Positions 25,937-36,100 of a stretch of 64,000 nt of DNA are shown here, in pieces (positions within the stretch are counted from its first letter, which is position 1; the number at the start of each line of letters is the position of its first letter). Origin of the DNA: Ulvibacterium sp965248315 (GTDB taxonomy: Bacteria; Bacteroidota; Bacteroidia; Flavobacteriales; Flavobacteriaceae); NCBI RefSeq assembly GCF_965248315.1, contig NZ_CBDFIX010000002.1, forward strand, positions 3,968,001 to 4,032,000. Reading direction: 5' to 3'. The notes beneath the pieces were generated by a model, which worked only from the letters and a program-made list of their open reading frames with translations, searched no databases and was not told the DNA's origin. The translations under genes were made by a program, and so were the position numbers.

Positions 25937-26074
25937 TGGAGCGTATGCGTAAAAACTCCTTTATAAACAAAAAACATATGTCAGAAGCATCAACAAATGA
26001 TATCTCCCAAGAAAGGACATATGCTTACATATTTCTGATAAACAATAAGTTAAAAACAATGAGTCTATTATAAA

Positions 26075-26284
26075 ATGAAGCATGAAGATTCACTAAAATT
26101 TGCATACCGTCAGTTAGCGGTTTCCTTTTTGCTCACTGGAGATAACAAAAAGGCCATAGCGTATTTCCAATTATTTATTGATGACGAGGAAACCCATTCA
26201 GAATATCATGAAAAGTATATAAAAGCCCTTATCAAGGATGGTAGGCGCAAAGAGGCGGAATTGTGGTTAAAAAAACAAGAATAA
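26075..26284 (+). CDS. Small TPR-like protein
   Basis: 69 residues. Two helical pairs are visible: DSLKFAYRQLAVSFLLTGDN with KKAIAYFQLFIDDEET, then YHEKYIKALIKDGRRKEAEL with WLKKQE. The spacing and the small/large residue pattern are those of about one and a half tetratricopeptide repeats. No signal peptide, so probably a cytoplasmic binding protein. It lies between the PorP/SprF gene and the small gene at 26387, on the same strand as the LytTR regulator. The function is unknown; the short length makes this moderately certain as a gene. Confidence 0.55.
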   Translation: MKHEDSLKFAYRQLAVSFLLTGDNKKAIAYFQLFIDDEETHSEYHEKYIKALIKDGRRKEAELWLKKQE

Positions 26285-26386
26285 AAGCATAGGTAAGGCC
26301 AGTAATTAACAAGGAAAACAAAAATGGACAACCTAATATAAGATAGATCTAATGAATTAAAAGTACACGATACAAGAATACGTCAT

Positions 26387-26755
26387 ATGAAAACGAGAAG
26401 AAATCTAATTATATATGATAAACAGGGCCCTTTGGGAAATACGATTGCGCGCTCTTTCCAAAAGACACCGATTACAGTTTATAAGAACAAAAAATTAACG
26501 CAGATACTGAATCTGGTAAAGCTCAAGCAAAAAATCAACTTTGTCTTTGTGCTATTCATATTCAACGAAGAGTTTGAATTGGTGGAATCTACCTTGTTGG
26601 CCCAACTTAATGTTCCTATCATTTTTGCTCCAACGAACAAGCATAGTTATAAAAACCTCATCAAGATGAAAGGTATTGAGGTGGTGGACGTTTCAAAACA
26701 CAAGAGCTTGCATATTTCCCAAATTCTGGATTTTTTGGAAGCCCACGATACTTAA
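26387..26755 (+). CDS. Small protein, possible pseudo-receiver
   Basis: 122 residues, no signal peptide. The alternation of hydrophobic strands and helices fits a flavodoxin-like receiver fold: strand NLIIYD, helix TIARSF, strand ITVYK, helix LTQILNLVKL, strand FVFVLFIF, helix FELVESTLLAQL, strand VPIIFAP, helix YKNLIKM, strand IEVVDVS, final helix ISQILDFLEAHD. The size is that of one receiver domain. The position of the phosphoacceptor Asp (end of the FVFVLFIF strand) is not acidic except for a following Asn-Glu-Glu, so phosphorylation is unlikely. It sits 82 bases before the LytTR response regulator, where a pseudo-receiver accessory would make sense. I do not recognise a named family. Confidence 0.55.
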   Translation: MKTRRNLIIYDKQGPLGNTIARSFQKTPITVYKNKKLTQILNLVKLKQKINFVFVLFIFNEEFELVESTLLAQLNVPIIFAPTNKHSYKNLIKMKGIEVVDVSKHKSLHISQILDFLEAHDT

Positions 26756-26837
26756 CCCTACTTTTTAGCGTTAGATTAAAGCATTGATATTTAAGCTGTT
26801 GATTTTTAACTCAGACTTATATTGCAAATTCTAACTG

Positions 26838-27572
26838 ATGAATGTAGTACTCATAGATGATGATCTTTCCGAAATAAACTACTGTAGGGAACTGTTTGTC
26901 AGGAACTTTTCCCATATTGGTGCTTTACAATGCTTTAGCAATTCTACGGAAGGTCTGCACTTTCTGAATGAAACCCGACCGGATTTGTTAATTGTTGATG
27001 TAGAAATGCCCAACTTAAATGGGTTGGACCTTTTAAAGCGGCTTAAATCTCCAAATACGGAAATTGTATTTTGTACCGCTCATGATAAGTTCGCTATAGA
27101 GGCGTATCGGAATTTTGCATTGGGCTTTCTCCTAAAACCGTATAATGAGGCCGATTTTATCGCCGTTGTATCAAAAGCCATCCAAAGATTGAAAGCGACC
27201 GCTAAGGAGACGGTACCGAATGAAAGGCAATTGGAAGCATTGGAGTTGGAAAACAAAAAAATTCCTATTCCTACTTTGGGATGCACCTATTTTTCAAGTA
27301 TTCTGGATATTATCCGATTGGAAAGCGTGGACAGCTATGCAAAAATACATTTAACCGACGGTAGCATTCATATGAGTTCTTATGGCATCAAATTTTTTGA
27401 AAAGATTTTGACCATGCCTTTGTTTTTTAGGACCCATAAATCACATTTGGTAAATCTCAAAAAGGTTTCTAAACTCTTTACGGACGGTACTTTGGTTCTG
27501 GAGACTGGGGATCGTATCCCTGTGGCTAGGCGAAGAAGACCAGATTTAATGGCCATTTTTGACCAATTCTAA
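26838..27572 (+). CDS. LytTR-family DNA-binding response regulator
   Basis: 244 residues. The receiver domain has the acidic cluster D7-D8-D9, phosphoacceptor D54 in LLIVDVEMPNLNG, T80 in EIVFCTAHD and the conserved K100 in GFLLKPY. The C-terminal LytTR domain covers about 145-244: ILDIIRLESVDSYAKIHLTD, FFRTHKSHLVNLKKVSKLFT and LVLETGDRIPVARRRR. LytTR proteins bind paired ~9-bp direct repeats, commonly about two helical turns apart. The cognate kinase is very likely the LytS-type sensor encoded convergently at 27602. Candidate targets are the compound promoters at 11860, 16039, 20480 and 21232. Confidence 0.93.
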   Translation: MNVVLIDDDLSEINYCRELFVRNFSHIGALQCFSNSTEGLHFLNETRPDLLIVDVEMPNLNGLDLLKRLKSPNTEIVFCTAHDKFAIEAYRNFALGFLLKPYNEADFIAVVSKAIQRLKATAKETVPNERQLEALELENKKIPIPTLGCTYFSSILDIIRLESVDSYAKIHLTDGSIHMSSYGIKFFEKILTMPLFFRTHKSHLVNLKKVSKLFTDGTLVLETGDRIPVARRRRPDLMAIFDQF

Positions 27573-27601
27573 AACCCTGGCAAAGCCTATCTATGGCAAA
27601 A

Positions 27602-30600
27602 CTAATAATAGGGTATTCCAATGGTAACCCGGGTCCCTTGCGCTCCCTTATCGCTTAAATCCTTCATTGCGATTTCATATTTGGACTCCCCGTAATAGTG
27701 CGTCTTGTTCATCAACATTAATCGCTCATACAATATTTGTGTGGCGTAGGATTGATGCTTTTGGGCAATATTCTGCTTCTTTCGTGTTTGGGAAATCCCA
27801 AGACCATTATCCTCTATTACGACCACTATTTGTTTGCCGATAGGGGATTTTTTGATATCCACTACAATAACCTTGTTTTCTTGATCCTTCATAAAACCAT
27901 GTACAATGGAATTCTCTATTATGGGTTGTAAGATCATAGGGGGAATATAGGTGCCATGTATATCAATATCCGACATACATTTCATATGGAGTTCTATCGT
28001 ATGTTCGTTCTGGGAATTGATCAAGGCAACATAGTTTTTAATGTATTCCATTTCTTTGGCCAATGTAATGTTCTTGTGTCGGGTCACATCCAAGGTAAGC
28101 CGCATAAGGTTTGAAAAATTGGATATATAATTGTGCAGATCCAGTAATCCCTTTTCCTTTAGCTTTAAGCGTATGCCACTTAATGAATTGAATATGAAAT
28201 GGGGGCTCATTTGGGCCCTAAGGGCGTTGCGTTCCAGTTCTATAAGGGTAAGGTTCAAGGCATTTTTTTTCCGCTCCTTTGTGATATAGGAAACAAGCCA
28301 TACGACAAACGTACCGATTAAAAAAAAGATCGCTAAAAATTGAAACCAAAGCCTTTTGTAAAAAACTTGGGATACATTTAGGGTATAGGACAATTCATTG
28401 GACGACTCCACCCCTGTGGCATTGAATCCCTTGATCTTTAAACCATAGTTGCCAGGAGGTATGGAAAACAATTTTAAAGTGGTTTGGTTGCCCAAGCTTA
28501 TCCACTCATCGGCAAATCCTTCCAGTTTATAAAAATATCGGTTGTAGTCCGTATTAAAATTGTCATTAATACCATAGGATGTGGAAAATGAATTTTTATA
28601 ATAGGGTAGATTAAAACTTGGAATGCTATCGTTGAAAACATCTATACCCACTTCCCTACCCTTGGTACGATCATAGTATTCAAATTTTGTAGGGAATATT
28701 TTGATATCCCTGGATTGATGGGGGATATTGATACTATCAAATGCAATGATTCCATTGATTCCTCCAAAAAACAACCGATCTTTGGACGACCTATAATATG
28801 AGTTTTGATTGAAATCATTAAACGCAAGTCCATCCTCGACAAAGAAAGAGGCAACTTCCTTGGAACTCCTATCATATCTAAAAAGACCGTAATAGGTGCT
28901 AAACCACATAATGCCATCTGCATCTTCCAAAATACCGACTACATTTAGATCCGTGAGGCCATCCGCCTTTCCGATAACCTTCATTTTCTTCAAATCCTTG
29001 TCCACATAAACTACCCCAATATTGGTGCCTATCCATAGATTCTCCCCTTGATCCACAAAAACCACATAGATTTTGTTGGTGGGAATTCTTAGGGTACTCT
29101 TGGCATCGTCCCTTTTTAAGGTCTGGAAGGTTTGGGAGGTCAGGTCTTGTATGAACAATCCATTTCGATCCGTAGCCACATAAAGCTTACCCTTGGTCCT
29201 GAGAAGATCCCTTACAAAAACTTCATCATTATTGTCCAAAGGCAATATGGGAAGCTCTAAGAATTGTTTTCTATAGGTGTCAAATTCCTGTAGACCAAAA
29301 TTACTGGCAATCAACAAGGTAGAATCCGAGTACTTGGCTACATCATAGTATTGCATATGGGTCAATCTAGGATGGCCCTCAAATAAGTACTCTCCTATAA
29401 TTTCATTTTCAAGAAAGTTTATGTGCGATATTTTTTTATGCTCTCCAACGCACCAAGCCGTGGAATCACTGATTGGCAAAAAGGACCTAAGGTAGTTTAA
29501 GGTCGGAAAAACCATTTCAGTTGAATAGGTACTTTCGCGGAAATCATTAACCGAAGTACTCAACTTAAACGTCCCCAGATAACTGGCCGCCAGGATTTCC
29601 GTATTCGGCAGCTCCAAAAAACCTCGTGCACTTACTTTTCGTTCCCCATAATCCTCGAGGATTTTATGGAAGGTATGACTATTGAATTTTATTTTACGGA
29701 TACGGTCATAGCTACTTACATAAATGACGCCGAAATTGTCCACGACTACATCATCGATCATATAGGGAAATGAAATTTCATGGGCTTTGGTCAAATGGTC
29801 TTGCCCGTTTCTTTGCTGAAGTTTATAAAAACCCAATTTTTTTCCGGAACCATCGATCGCAATCAAATCCGCATGGTTCTTTAAATAAGGGGTATTGCTT
29901 TTATAGATTGGAATCATTTCTTGAAAAGGCAGATTCGTCACCTGAATCCCCAGATCTTCAACATACTGGGTCTCAAAAATTTCCCCTTCAAATTGGTAGT
30001 CGGTATCCTTGGATTCCGGAAAAAGGGCGCCATTGTCCGTAATCAATAGTCCATCCCCACCGTTAAAGGACCACTCCGGGTACAGGTAACTACTTTTTGT
30101 ATAATTAAGGGAAGTGGTAAGGTCTGTATATAAAGTACTGTTTCCTTCCTCTAGGAGGTATAACTTACGGCCCAGTCTAAACAAAATCTTGTCGCAGTCA
30201 ATTACTTTTTCGACAAACGAAAAACTTCTCTGAAAATACCCCGGATTTAAATTCCGATCCGCTTTAGGGGTTTTATATTTTGTGACCCTGAGTGAGGGGT
30301 CGATCTTTAAAATTCGGTCATTATAAGTCCCCGCCCATATATTGCCATTACAATCCTCGATCAAGGAACCCAACGACACCTTCTCCTCATCCAGAATCCT
30401 TTTGAAATGAACACGATCAAAACTGTCATCCAAACTATCGGATATAAAGACACCAATATCGGATACTATCCAAATACGATGTTTACTATCCATAAATATG
30501 ACATCCAAATAGGTGGACAGGATTTTTTCATCCTTGTCCAAAAAAGTAGAAAGCACAGAATTGGTTTCAAACTCCTTTACGATTCCATTAAAGGTGGAGT

Positions 30601-30763
30601 ACCAGAGGATTCCATCTTCATCAATGTATATTTTATTCCTGATTTTATGACTCTCGCCATTGTTATTGATAGGTATTTCCCGAATCTTATAGTCTTGGGC
30701 TTCCAAAAAATGAAATGCCAAAAACCAAAAGGGCAGTACTAACCACCTGTATTGGCTATACAT
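27602..30763 (-). CDS. LytS-type sensor histidine kinase with periplasmic beta-propeller
   Basis: About 1053 residues. The signal peptide is MYSQYRWLVLPFWFLAFHFL, ending at EAQ; an ATG 23 codons earlier (30832) gives a non-signal extension, so I chose 30763. The periplasmic part is a two-component propeller with Reg_prop-like blades (DGILWYSTFNGIVKEF, ENLWIGTNIGVVYVD, GIMWFSTYYGLFRYD) and a Y_Y_Y domain (YFYKLEGFADEWISLGNQTT, LFSIPPGNYGLKIKGFN). One transmembrane helix follows (WFQFLAIFFLIGTFVVWLVS). The kinase is of the LytS/His_kinase type, with His855 in AQMSPHFIFNSLSGIRLKL and the ATPase motifs PPMILQPIIENSIVHG and IEDNGLGIS. It lacks a fused regulator, so it needs a separate partner, presumably the LytTR protein 29 bases away tail-to-tail. 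Propeller sensors of this kind often detect glycans. Confidence 0.92.
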   Translation of the reverse strand: MYSQYRWLVLPFWFLAFHFLEAQDYKIREIPINNNGESHKIRNKIYIDEDGILWYSTFNGIVKEFETNSVLSTFLDKDEKILSTYLDVIFMDSKHRIWIVSDIGVFISDSLDDSFDRVHFKRILDEEKVSLGSLIEDCNGNIWAGTYNDRILKIDPSLRVTKYKTPKADRNLNPGYFQRSFSFVEKVIDCDKILFRLGRKLYLLEEGNSTLYTDLTTSLNYTKSSYLYPEWSFNGGDGLLITDNGALFPESKDTDYQFEGEIFETQYVEDLGIQVTNLPFQEMIPIYKSNTPYLKNHADLIAIDGSGKKLGFYKLQQRNGQDHLTKAHEISFPYMIDDVVVDNFGVIYVSSYDRIRKIKFNSHTFHKILEDYGERKVSARGFLELPNTEILAASYLGTFKLSTSVNDFRESTYSTEMVFPTLNYLRSFLPISDSTAWCVGEHKKISHINFLENEIIGEYLFEGHPRLTHMQYYDVAKYSDSTLLIASNFGLQEFDTYRKQFLELPILPLDNNDEVFVRDLLRTKGKLYVATDRNGLFIQDLTSQTFQTLKRDDAKSTLRIPTNKIYVVFVDQGENLWIGTNIGVVYVDKDLKKMKVIGKADGLTDLNVVGILEDADGIMWFSTYYGLFRYDRSSKEVASFFVEDGLAFNDFNQNSYYRSSKDRLFFGGINGIIAFDSINIPHQSRDIKIFPTKFEYYDRTKGREVGIDVFNDSIPSFNLPYYKNSFSTSYGINDNFNTDYNRYFYKLEGFADEWISLGNQTTLKLFSIPPGNYGLKIKGFNATGVESSNELSYTLNVSQVFYKRLWFQFLAIFFLIGTFVVWLVSYITKERKKNALNLTLIELERNALRAQMSPHFIFNSLSGIRLKLKEKGLLDLHNYISNFSNLMRLTLDVTRHKNITLAKEMEYIKNYVALINSQNEHTIELHMKCMSDIDIHGTYIPPMILQPIIENSIVHGFMKDQENKVIVVDIKKSPIGKQIVVVIEDNGLGISQTRKKQNIAQKHQSYATQILYERLMLMNKTHYYGESKYEIAMKDLSDKGAQGTRVTIGIPYY

Positions 30764-31060
30764 TCTACAAAAAACAAATGACCGACTTCGGGATTTAAGG
30801 CGAATGAGAGCAAATACTACATCAATCAACATTTCATATAAAGTTCAGTTTGGTTACCTAGCTATTCAAGAATATTTGTAAACGAAATCCGATTATTTCG
30901 TTCTCCAACTAGTTTGGACACACAAACTGTATATAGGTAACTCCTTTATCCCATATTAATGACTAATTTTTGTATTGCATTCTCACGTAGGGGAAAAAAC
31001 CTTTAAGACTATTGGGCAAGCCTGAGTGCTTAATAACCTACGCTTGGCGTAATCGTACAA

Positions 31061-31118
31061 GTTCCTTTCCAGGTTAGGGAAAGGTGGCTTCCCGCTAGGT
31101 GGGAAGTCGGAAAGGGTG
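31061..31118. repeat. Two-hairpin intergenic element, copy 1
   Basis: Hairpin 1 pairs CCTTTCC with GGGAAAGG. Hairpin 2 pairs GGCTTCCCGC with GTGGGAAGTC. A third block, GGAAAGGGT, could compete for CCTTTCC. Nearly the same element is at 52136-52194, and half of it at 46080-46106. It lies in the 30764-31161 gap, which otherwise shows no gene. Confidence 0.7.
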
Positions 31119-31161
31119 AATCTTGAACCAAAACCAGTTTTGTGGGAAAAGAACAGTTTAT

Positions 31162-31740
31162 CTATTTCATCTTTTCCAACGCCCTAAAAAGCAGGAATAA
31201 ATGCAAATTGCCATCTTCTAAAGCCTCCCTTATTTTTTTAAAGGCAATCCGTATTTGGGATTCCACTGTTTTAATGGAGATTCCCAATTTTTCGGCAATT
31301 TCCCTATTTTTATACCCTTTCTTTTTGCTCAGTAATAAAATTTCCTTGCATCGATCGGGCAGGTTCTTTACAGCGTCCTTTATCCTTTCTGTTTTCTGGA
31401 TAAATTCAGAATTGTCTTCCTCCAATAGATAGGACAATGCCTCATATTTGAGGGAATCCAGAAGCTTATCATTTTTTTTGTCCTGACGGATTTTTTGCAA
31501 GTACGCGTGGTAAACCGATTTATATAAATAGGATTTTACGGAAGTATGTATACTAAGTTCGCTTCGTCTTACCCAAAGTTTTACATATTCATTTTGAACA
31601 AGATCTTCGGCATCCAGCATGTTATGGGTAAACTGTAATGCATAGGAACACAGCGGCCTATAATACAAATCAAAAAGCATTTTAAGGGCATTATGATCGC
31701 CCATTTGAATACGGGACCATAAAATTTTATCATCCAACAT
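31162..31740 (-). CDS. RNA polymerase ECF sigma factor (FecI-like, Bacteroidota type)
   Basis: 192 residues. Sigma region 2: ALKMLFDLYYRPLCSYALQF, MLDAEDLVQNEYVKLWVRR and VKSYLYKSVYHAYLQKIRQD. Region 4: VKNLPDRCKEILLLSKKKGY, KNREIAEKLGISIKTVESQI and RIAFKKIREAL. It matches the large Bacteroidota family that pairs with FecR anti-sigma factors at SusC/SusD loci. Here it is divergent from fecR with a shared 131-bp intergenic region, and not co-directional as is more usual. It probably drives the FecR-SusC-SusD unit when the SusC transporter signals glycan binding. Confidence 0.93.
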   Translation of the reverse strand: MLDDKILWSRIQMGDHNALKMLFDLYYRPLCSYALQFTHNMLDAEDLVQNEYVKLWVRRSELSIHTSVKSYLYKSVYHAYLQKIRQDKKNDKLLDSLKYEALSYLLEEDNSEFIQKTERIKDAVKNLPDRCKEILLLSKKKGYKNREIAEKLGISIKTVESQIRIAFKKIREALEDGNLHLFLLFRALEKMK

Positions 31741-31871
31741 TGGTTTCGGGGGGATTTGGTTTCATATGTTTTATATCATAAAGATTAAAAAAAACTCAGG
31801 AAGTTTAAGGGTAAATATGTGTTTTTGCATCTTCTTTACATACAATGTAACTTTATCAAACTTATTCCTGT

Positions 31872-33023
31872 GTGAAAAGTCTTATAGTCAGGTATTTAAC
31901 CGATACAATTTCCGATCAAGAGCTTATTGAATTACACCTTTGGTTGCAAAATCCAAAGAACAAAGCGGTTTTTAAGGCCATGGTCCAGGCCAATGAAGAA
32001 TTGGATTTTATCCATAGGCCCATTGATGTGGAGATGGCCTATAAAAAGGTGCTGAGTAATACCACCAATACTCAACGATCTCTACCAAAACGCTACCCTA
32101 TTCTTAAATATGCGGCCGTAGCGGCTATCTTACTAAGTACTTCAGTGGGTCTGTACCACCTGGCAAAAAAGGACGGGATTGGCATAACCGCCCCTCCAGT
32201 TACGGAGACATCTCCCCAAATTACCTTGGAACTGGAAGACGGAAGCCTTTTGATTTTGGATGAGAAGCAACAGACTACCTTGACTAACAAGCAAGGCGAT
32301 CAAGTGGTAAGCCAGGAGTATGATAAACTTAAGTACAAAAATGATGGAACAACCGAAGGTAAATTGGTCTACAACCAGCTTACCGTTCCCTATGGCAAAC
32401 GATTTACCATAGAATTGGCCGATGGGACATTAGTATTCCTTAATGCCGGTACAAAGCTTAGGTACCCCAAGGCATTTACCGATCCCAAGAGTAGGGAAGT
32501 GTACTTGGACGGGGAGGCTTTTTTTGAAGTAGCGGAAAATGCGGCCCATCCTTTCATTGTACATACCGAAAAAATGAATGTCCGTGTCCTGGGTACCCAG
32601 TTCAACGTCTCCAGTTATAAAAATGAAAACAACACTTCTACGGTTTTGGTCAAGGGCAGTGTTGGCGTCTATAGACCTTCCGAAGCCTTTGATACGGAAA
32701 AAAGTATCGTCATTTCGCCACGGCAACAAGCCTCTATTCGAGACAAAGAGTTCACCATTAGGGAAGTGAACGTTCAAAAGCATATTGCATGGACCAAAGG
32801 CCAATTGTATTTCGTTAATGACCGTTTCGTAAATATCGTTAAGGAAATGGAACGCCACTACAACATAAAAATCGAAAACAACTATCCAGAATTGAACGAT
32901 ACGAGATATACCGGAACTTTTGAGTCCGAAACCATAGAACAGGTCTTAAATGTTTTTAAAAGAAATACCCAATTTGAATATCGCCTGGAAAAGGATAAGA
33001 TAATAATTACCACCTCCCCCTAA
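31872..33023 (+). CDS. FecR family anti-sigma factor
   Basis: 383 residues. The N-terminal cytoplasmic helical part (IVRYLTDTISDQELIELHLW) would hold the sigma factor. One transmembrane helix lies at about residues 76-98 (YPILKYAAVAAILLSTSVGL). The periplasmic FecR domain follows (VPYGKRFTIELADGTLVFLN, GEAFFEVAENAAHPFIVHTE, VRVLGTQFNVSSY), and the C-terminal DUF4974-like segment ends in GTFESETIEQVLNVFKRNTQ and FEYRLEKDKIIIT. The start codon is GTG at 31872; no in-frame ATG precedes it before a stop, and the length is normal. It lies 146 bases upstream of the SusC gene, whose N-terminal STN domain is its expected signalling partner. Confidence 0.93.
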   Translation: MKSLIVRYLTDTISDQELIELHLWLQNPKNKAVFKAMVQANEELDFIHRPIDVEMAYKKVLSNTTNTQRSLPKRYPILKYAAVAAILLSTSVGLYHLAKKDGIGITAPPVTETSPQITLELEDGSLLILDEKQQTTLTNKQGDQVVSQEYDKLKYKNDGTTEGKLVYNQLTVPYGKRFTIELADGTLVFLNAGTKLRYPKAFTDPKSREVYLDGEAFFEVAENAAHPFIVHTEKMNVRVLGTQFNVSSYKNENNTSTVLVKGSVGVYRPSEAFDTEKSIVISPRQQASIRDKEFTIREVNVQKHIAWTKGQLYFVNDRFVNIVKEMERHYNIKIENNYPELNDTRYTGTFESETIEQVLNVFKRNTQFEYRLEKDKIIITTSP

Positions 33024-33169
33024 TTTTTTCGAGAAATAATAACCTAAAAAGCGGCCAATGATATAAACGAAACAACTAAAGAAAAGAAAATCGGGAAATG
33101 CAGCCACATTCCCCGATTCAACAATTGATTTTACAGCTGTCTGAAACAAACTAAAAATCGTTCAAAATT

Positions 33170-36100
33170 ATGAAAAAACCGAACATCATGGAATGGTTAT
33201 ACAAAATCGTTCCAGAACTTGATTTGAAAATGAAACTTACCTTCTTTTTTCTCATCGTTGCCCTTTTTCAAATACAAGCAAATTCCGGGTATTCCCAAAA
33301 CACGAAAATTAGTCTAGATCTAGCTCAGGTAACACTAGCTGAAGTATTCTCGGAAATTGAAAGTAAAACGGAATTTCGATTCTTCTATAAAAATGAGGAT
33401 GTAAATCTAGACCGTAAGCTTACTTTAAAAATTAAGAAAGAGCGCATCCATGTCATATTAAATAGAATTTTTCAAGATGGCAAGGTCTCCTATGAAGTTT
33501 TCAACAAACATATTATATTAAAAAAAGCAACCTATCCCACTTCCTCCCAAAAGCAAGTGGACAGTTCACCGAAATTATATCAATTGCAAATAAGTGGTAC
33601 GATATCCGATTCCAATGGAGCGCCCCTACCGGGTGCCAATATCGTGGAAAAGGGTACTACAAATGGTACGCAATCGGATTTTGATGGTAATTTTTCCATT
33701 TCGGTGGCCGATCAAAATGCCGTTTTGGTAGTATCCTATCTTGGTTTTACAACGCAAGAAGTCCAAGTTGCGGGTCAAACGGCCATTTCCATAAATCTAC
33801 AGGAAGATGCCGGGGCCTTGGAGGAGGTCGTAGTGGTAGGTTTCGGCACCCAACGCAAGATAAACCTAACCGGGTCTGTAGAAGTCATTGATGACGCCGC
33901 CCTAGAAAATAGGCCAGTTAACAATGTATCCAACCTCTTGGCCGGCCAGGCCAGTGGGGTTACGGCCTTTTCAGGGGGCGGACAGCCCGGTCTGGATGAG
34001 TCCAATATCTCCATCCGTGGAAATACCACTTTTGGCGGTAGCAATTCCCCGTTGATCATAGTGGATGGGGTAGAGTCTACCTTGAACAACATCGACCCCA
34101 TTGACATTGCCAGTATTTCGGTCCTTAAAGATGCATCATCAGCAGCTATCTATGGAGTAAGGGGCGGTAATGGGGTAATCATCGTAACTACAAAAAGAGG
34201 ACGTTCAGGAGCCCTTATGGTAAATTACAGTACCTCCTTTGGGTTTCAGGAGTTTACGGAAACCCCAACGTTTACCAATTCCTTTGACTATGCTACATTG
34301 CGCAACGAAGCTTTGGTCAATGATGGCAATGCCCCAGAATTTACCGATGAACAATTGCAGGCCTTTCAAAATGGTTCGGCGCCCAGTACAGATTGGCTAG
34401 GGGCATTATTGACCCCGGATGGCTTTACCCAAAGGCACCATCTGGCCTTATCTGGAGGTTCGGATACCTTCAACTACAGTGCTTCGCTCGGCTATTTGGA
34501 TACCGAAGGGCTCATACCCAATACCAACTACAGACGATACTCCTTCCGATTGAATTTGGACCAAAAAATAAACGATAGATTGACCTTAGGGTATAATGTA
34601 GCGTTGACCCGAAGGGATGTGGAAGAACCTCGGGGAGGTGTCGGTAGCATCTACAGCAAGAATTTTAGGGAACACCCTACTGTACCCATTCGAAATAGTG
34701 ACGGCAATTTTGTAGCCTTCATCAACGAGCACAATTCCGTTGCGGAAGCCAATGAAGGGGGGCTTCAACGTACGCTGGAAGACAAATTGTTGGGGAGCGT
34801 CTCGGCCGAATTCAAGATCCTTGAGGGCCTCAATATCAAGGGCATTGCGGCCATAAACCAAGATTATAGGAATTTCAACGACTTTGACAGATTCCTGCAA
34901 TTATACAACACCGATGGCTCTGAGGCCATTGGCCTCCCTAGCCGTATAGAGGTACAGGAATCCCGAAGGACCAATATAAATTTACAGGCTTTATTGACCT
35001 ATGAAAAAACTTTTGGTAAACATTACATAAAAGCCCTGTTGGGGCATAATTCCATCCAAGATGATTTTAAGCTTACCCAAACCGCCAGAACTGGATTACC
35101 TTCCAGCAATGTTAGTGATGAACTGGCATTGGGCGATCCGGATACCGCCACTAATGATAGCGATGTAGAATTGTATCGTTTGGAGTCCTATTTCGGAAGG
35201 CTAAACTATAACTTTGATGACAGATACCTCTTTGAGTTTACCCTGCGCCAAGATGCCACCTCCCGATTTGCAGAGGCCAATAGAAAAGAGGTCTTCCCCT
35301 CTTTTTCTTTGGGTTGGAATCTGGCCAATGAGGAATTCTTCAGGATTGAGGAATTAAATCAATTGAAGCTAAGGGGATCCTGGGGCCAGTTGGGCAATCA
35401 GGAAGTGATCGTTAACGGTACAGTCTCCAATTTTGCCTACGCCCCTACTTTTAGGGCGGGCAGGGGTTATCAGGCCGGTGGTCAGTTACAGACCAGCTTT
35501 AGGGAAGGCCTTATTGCCAATCCAGATTTGAGATGGGAAACCATTACAAAGAGTAATGTGGGCCTTGACGCGGCTCTTTTCAATAGCAGTTTTCAATTCA
35601 GCTTTGATTATTTCTCTGAAAATCGGGATGATATTTTGGCCGTGGTTCCTCTGCCCGGTTCCTTCGGGGCATCCGCACCACCCTCCAACGTAGCCAGTTC
35701 CATTGCCCGTGGTATTGAAATGAGCTTTAATTATAACGGAAGTATCGGGGATGATTTCCGTTACTCCATTGGGTATAATATGACCAATTTTCTAAAAGCT
35801 CCAACGATTGATGCCCTTCCAGAGAACGGCGAAGTTCCGGGGCGTAGCGTGGGTGATCCCATAAACAATATCTTTGGATATGAAGCATTGGGGCTTTTTC
35901 AAAACGATGCGGAGATAGCAAGTGCTCCTGATCAAACGGCTTTGGGAGGAACCCCGGTTCCGGGTGACATCCGATACGCGGATATAAATGGCCGTGACGA
36001 AAATGGAAATTTGACCGGACAACCGGACGGTGTAATCGATCCCGATGATAGAACCTCCTTGGGAACCTTTACCCCAAAATTGTTTTATGGCTTTAATTTT

